A stretch of 24,310 bases of DNA from the NCBI GenBank assembly GCA_023444765.1, contig JAEXLY010000218.1, positions 1 to 24,310 on the forward strand, written 5' to 3'. Position numbers and translations under genes: made by a program. Source of the stretch: Pseudomonadota bacterium. GTDB taxonomy: Bacteria; Pseudomonadota; Gammaproteobacteria; Xanthomonadales; Xanthomonadaceae. Shown piece after piece: positions 23,218-24,310 of the stretch (positions are counted from its first letter, which is position 1; the number at the start of each line of letters is the position of its first letter). Below the pieces are notes generated by a model that worked only from the letters and a program-made list of their open reading frames with translations, was not told the DNA's origin and made no database searches.

Positions 23218-23439
23218 ATGGACCACCCCGACGTGATCGCCCAGCTCCGTGCGCTGACCGCGCGCATCGACGCGCTGGTCGACCGCGCCCAGAAGCTGGC
23301 CGAGGAGAACCGCTCGCTGCGCCAGCAGCACGAGCAGATCTCCGGCGAACGCTCCCAGCTGCTTGCCAAGAACGAGCAGGCGCGCTCCCGGGTCGAGGCG
23401 ATGATCGCGCGGCTCAAGTCTCTGGAGCAGCACACGTGA
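23218..23439 (+). CDS. ZapB-like coiled-coil protein (TIGR02449 type)
   Basis: Small protein of 73 residues predicted to be almost entirely coiled coil: IAQLRALTARIDALVDRAQKLAEENRSL shows heptad leucines and charged flanks through to the C-terminus. It belongs to the short TIGR02449-type family found directly upstream of zapA in Xanthomonadaceae and pseudomonads and resembles ZapB, a partner of ZapA at the FtsZ ring. The location ten bases upstream of zapA supports a division role by association. No Shine-Dalgarno is visible. Confidence 0.85.
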   Translation: MDHPDVIAQLRALTARIDALVDRAQKLAEENRSLRQQHEQISGERSQLLAKNEQARSRVEAMIARLKSLEQHT

Positions 23440-23449
23440 GCGCGCGGGC

Positions 23450-23749
23450 ATGAGCGGCTCCAGCGAGGCGGTCAACGTCCGTCTGCTCGACCGCGAGTAC
23501 ACCGTCGGCGTGTCAACCGATGGCCGCGAGAGCCTGGTCGCGGCGGCGAAACTGCTCGACGAGAAGATGCGCGAGGTGCGCGGCAGCAACCGCATGGCGG
23601 CGGTCGACCGCGTGGCGGTGCTGGCGGCGCTCAACCTCGCCCACGAGCTGCAGCTGCTGCGGGTCGAGAACGCCAGGCGCGACCGCGAGATGGCCGACCT
23701 GCTCGACGGGCTGCAGCGCAAGCTCGATGGCCTGATCGACGCGCGCTGA
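23450..23749 (+). CDS. zapA: Cell division protein ZapA
   Basis: Protein of 99 residues that cross-links FtsZ filaments at midcell. The N-terminal VNVRLLDREYTVGVSTDGRESLVAAAKLLDEKMREVR is the typical ZapA globular part, followed by MAAVDRVAVLAALNLAHELQLLR and a C-terminal coiled coil. It lies ten bases after the zapB-like gene and just upstream of the 6S RNA gene, the usual order zapA-ssrS-fau. The ribosome binding site is weak, so coupling to the upstream gene is likely. Confidence 0.95.
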   Translation: MSGSSEAVNVRLLDREYTVGVSTDGRESLVAAAKLLDEKMREVRGSNRMAAVDRVAVLAALNLAHELQLLRVENARRDREMADLLDGLQRKLDGLIDAR

Positions 23750-23880
23750 CGGCGCGTGCGACGGCGCCTCCCGCGCAAGGGCCTGCAGGGCACCGGCACG
23801 CGATTGCATCGCCAGCGCACTCGTCCACGTGCGACCGGCCTGCGAAATGAACCGCGCCCCCCGTGCTCCGACAAACGGGC

Positions 23881-23908
23881 TTGGCAGGTTTTGCGCGCCG
23901 GCTATACT
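23881..23908 (+). promoter_or_regulatory. Sigma70 promoter of 6S RNA
   Basis: TTGGCA (23881-23886), 16-bp spacer, TATACT (23903-23908). This is the best consensus match in the window; the expected start is about 23915, just before the closing stem of the 6S RNA. Confidence 0.75.
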
Positions 23909-23914
23909 GCCTGT

Positions 23915-24102
23915 GCGTCCTCTGCCGTGATCGACGGCATGCGCAACATTCGCCTTGTCCCTTAATGACGACCACGGGGGCGCCGCGGAATCCGGGTGTG
24001 CAGGTCCGCCTTGCAGCGGGAAGCCCGATGGATGCCAAGCGTCCCCACTTGAACCCCGGGTTCAAGGTCGTTTCGCAGGCATCGGCATGGTGGAGGACGT
24101 AT
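23915..24102 (+). ncRNA. ssrS: 6S RNA
   Basis: Regulatory RNA that mimics an open promoter and sequesters sigma70 RNA polymerase in stationary phase. Evidence: position between zapA and fau, a strong promoter in front, and about 187-nt length. The ends pair: CGTCCTC (23916-23922) with GAGGACG (24093-24099), extended inward by TGCCG with CGGCA. The interior is rod-like with an open central stretch. A small hairpin, CTTGAACCC (24048-24056) and GGGTTCAAG (24058-24066), lies on the 3' side, where 6S RNAs often have one. The exact ends are estimates. Confidence 0.8.
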
Positions 24103-24178
24103 CCATTCCGGGCGCGCGTTGCGTGGTTTCTCCGCGACGCGCTTCCAGTCACGACGCAGCGCCGGTCACAATAGGCGC

Positions 24179-24205
24179 ATGACCACGCGCCGTTTTCTCC
24201 CATGA
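24179..24205 (+). CDS. Tiny upstream ORF overlapping the fau start
   Basis: ATG ACC ... CCA TGA encodes eight residues (MTTRRFLP) and stops in the sequence ATGA that contains the fau start codon. ATAGG lies three to eight bases before its ATG, while fau itself has no Shine-Dalgarno. It may load ribosomes for fau by termination-reinitiation. There is no direct evidence that it is translated. Confidence 0.3.
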   Translation: MTTRRFLP

Positions 24206-24310
24206 ACGACCGCGACGCGCTGCGACGCGCGATGCGCGAACGCCGCCGCGCCCTGCCGGCCGCCGAACGCATCGCCGCGGCCGACGCCCTGGCCGCGCGC
24301 CTGCTGGCGC
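24202..24310 (+). CDS. fau: 5-formyltetrahydrofolate cyclo-ligase (N-terminal fragment)
   Basis: Only the first 36 codons are inside the window (MNDRDALRRAMRERRRALPA...). The Arg-rich first helix with RRALPAAERIAAADALAARL matches the N-terminus of the YgfA/Fau family, which converts 5-formyl-THF to 5,10-methenyl-THF with ATP. The position right after 6S RNA supports this, since ssrS and ygfA are co-transcribed in many proteobacteria. ATG 24202 is the only possible start after the in-frame stop at 24172-24174. Confidence 0.85.
   Translation, partial: MNDRDALRRAMRERRRALPAAERIAAADALAARLLA

Noticed and set aside
20854..23874. 1006-codon open frame on minus opposite the GGDEF-EAL gene
   Set aside because: Antisense of a gene with strong GGDEF and EAL motifs. 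The translated product is rich in His, Gln, Val and Arg without recognisable domains.

Overview
The window is a high-GC (roughly 70% by eye) chromosomal stretch that looks like a member of the Lysobacteraceae/Xanthomonadaceae (Lysobacter, Luteimonas, Xanthomonas and relatives). The grounds are the GC-saturated third codon positions, a Xanthomonas-type TonB-dependent receptor, a wHTH-TM-PD40 regulator, the ygfB/pepP and zapB-like/zapA/6S RNA/fau cluster, and an intact thrABC operon with a threonine leader peptide. This assignment is inference. There are no tRNAs, rRNAs, insertion sequences, prophage genes or CRISPR arrays.

Layout. Positions 91-771 hold a DUF2306-type membrane protein that runs tail-to-tail into, and overlaps, a membrane-anchored AraC regulator (659-1831, minus). 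Next on the minus strand is rpoH (1881-2771), the heat-shock sigma factor, with its own terminator. Its promoter region has a sigmaE-like promoter overlapped by a near-match to the HrcA operator CIRCE. Positions 2974-8915 (minus) carry three closely spaced genes: a transmembrane winged-helix/beta-propeller regulator, a soluble AraC regulator and a TonB-dependent receptor. They read like a sense-and-import module. Positions 9257-10272 hold two small lipoproteins that converge. A plus-strand intrinsic terminator at 10445-10468 has no obvious gene in front of it and may mark a small RNA.

Positions 10491-12542 (minus) are thiC under a TPP riboswitch, followed upstream by an outer-membrane beta-barrel gene (12588-13391, minus). 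The plus-strand thr operon comes next: a leader peptide with a Thr/Ile codon run, mutually exclusive antiterminator and terminator arms, then thrA (fused aspartokinase/homoserine dehydrogenase), thrB and thrC, which take aspartate to threonine. The operon converges on pepP, and a perfect 10-bp hairpin contains both stop codons.

Positions 18840-24310 are the widely conserved pepP/ygfB ... zapA/ssrS/fau neighbourhood. Here it is interrupted by a membrane GGDEF-EAL protein with PAS-like sensors. A zapB-like coiled-coil gene with an apparently leaderless promoter, zapA, 6S RNA with a clear sigma70 promoter, and the first 36 codons of fau follow.

The most rewarding regulatory signals are the rpoH operator/promoter overlap, the thr attenuator, the orphan terminator near 10450, and the tiny ORF overlapping the fau start. 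No wholly new multi-gene system is evident; the novelty is in regulation and gene arrangement.
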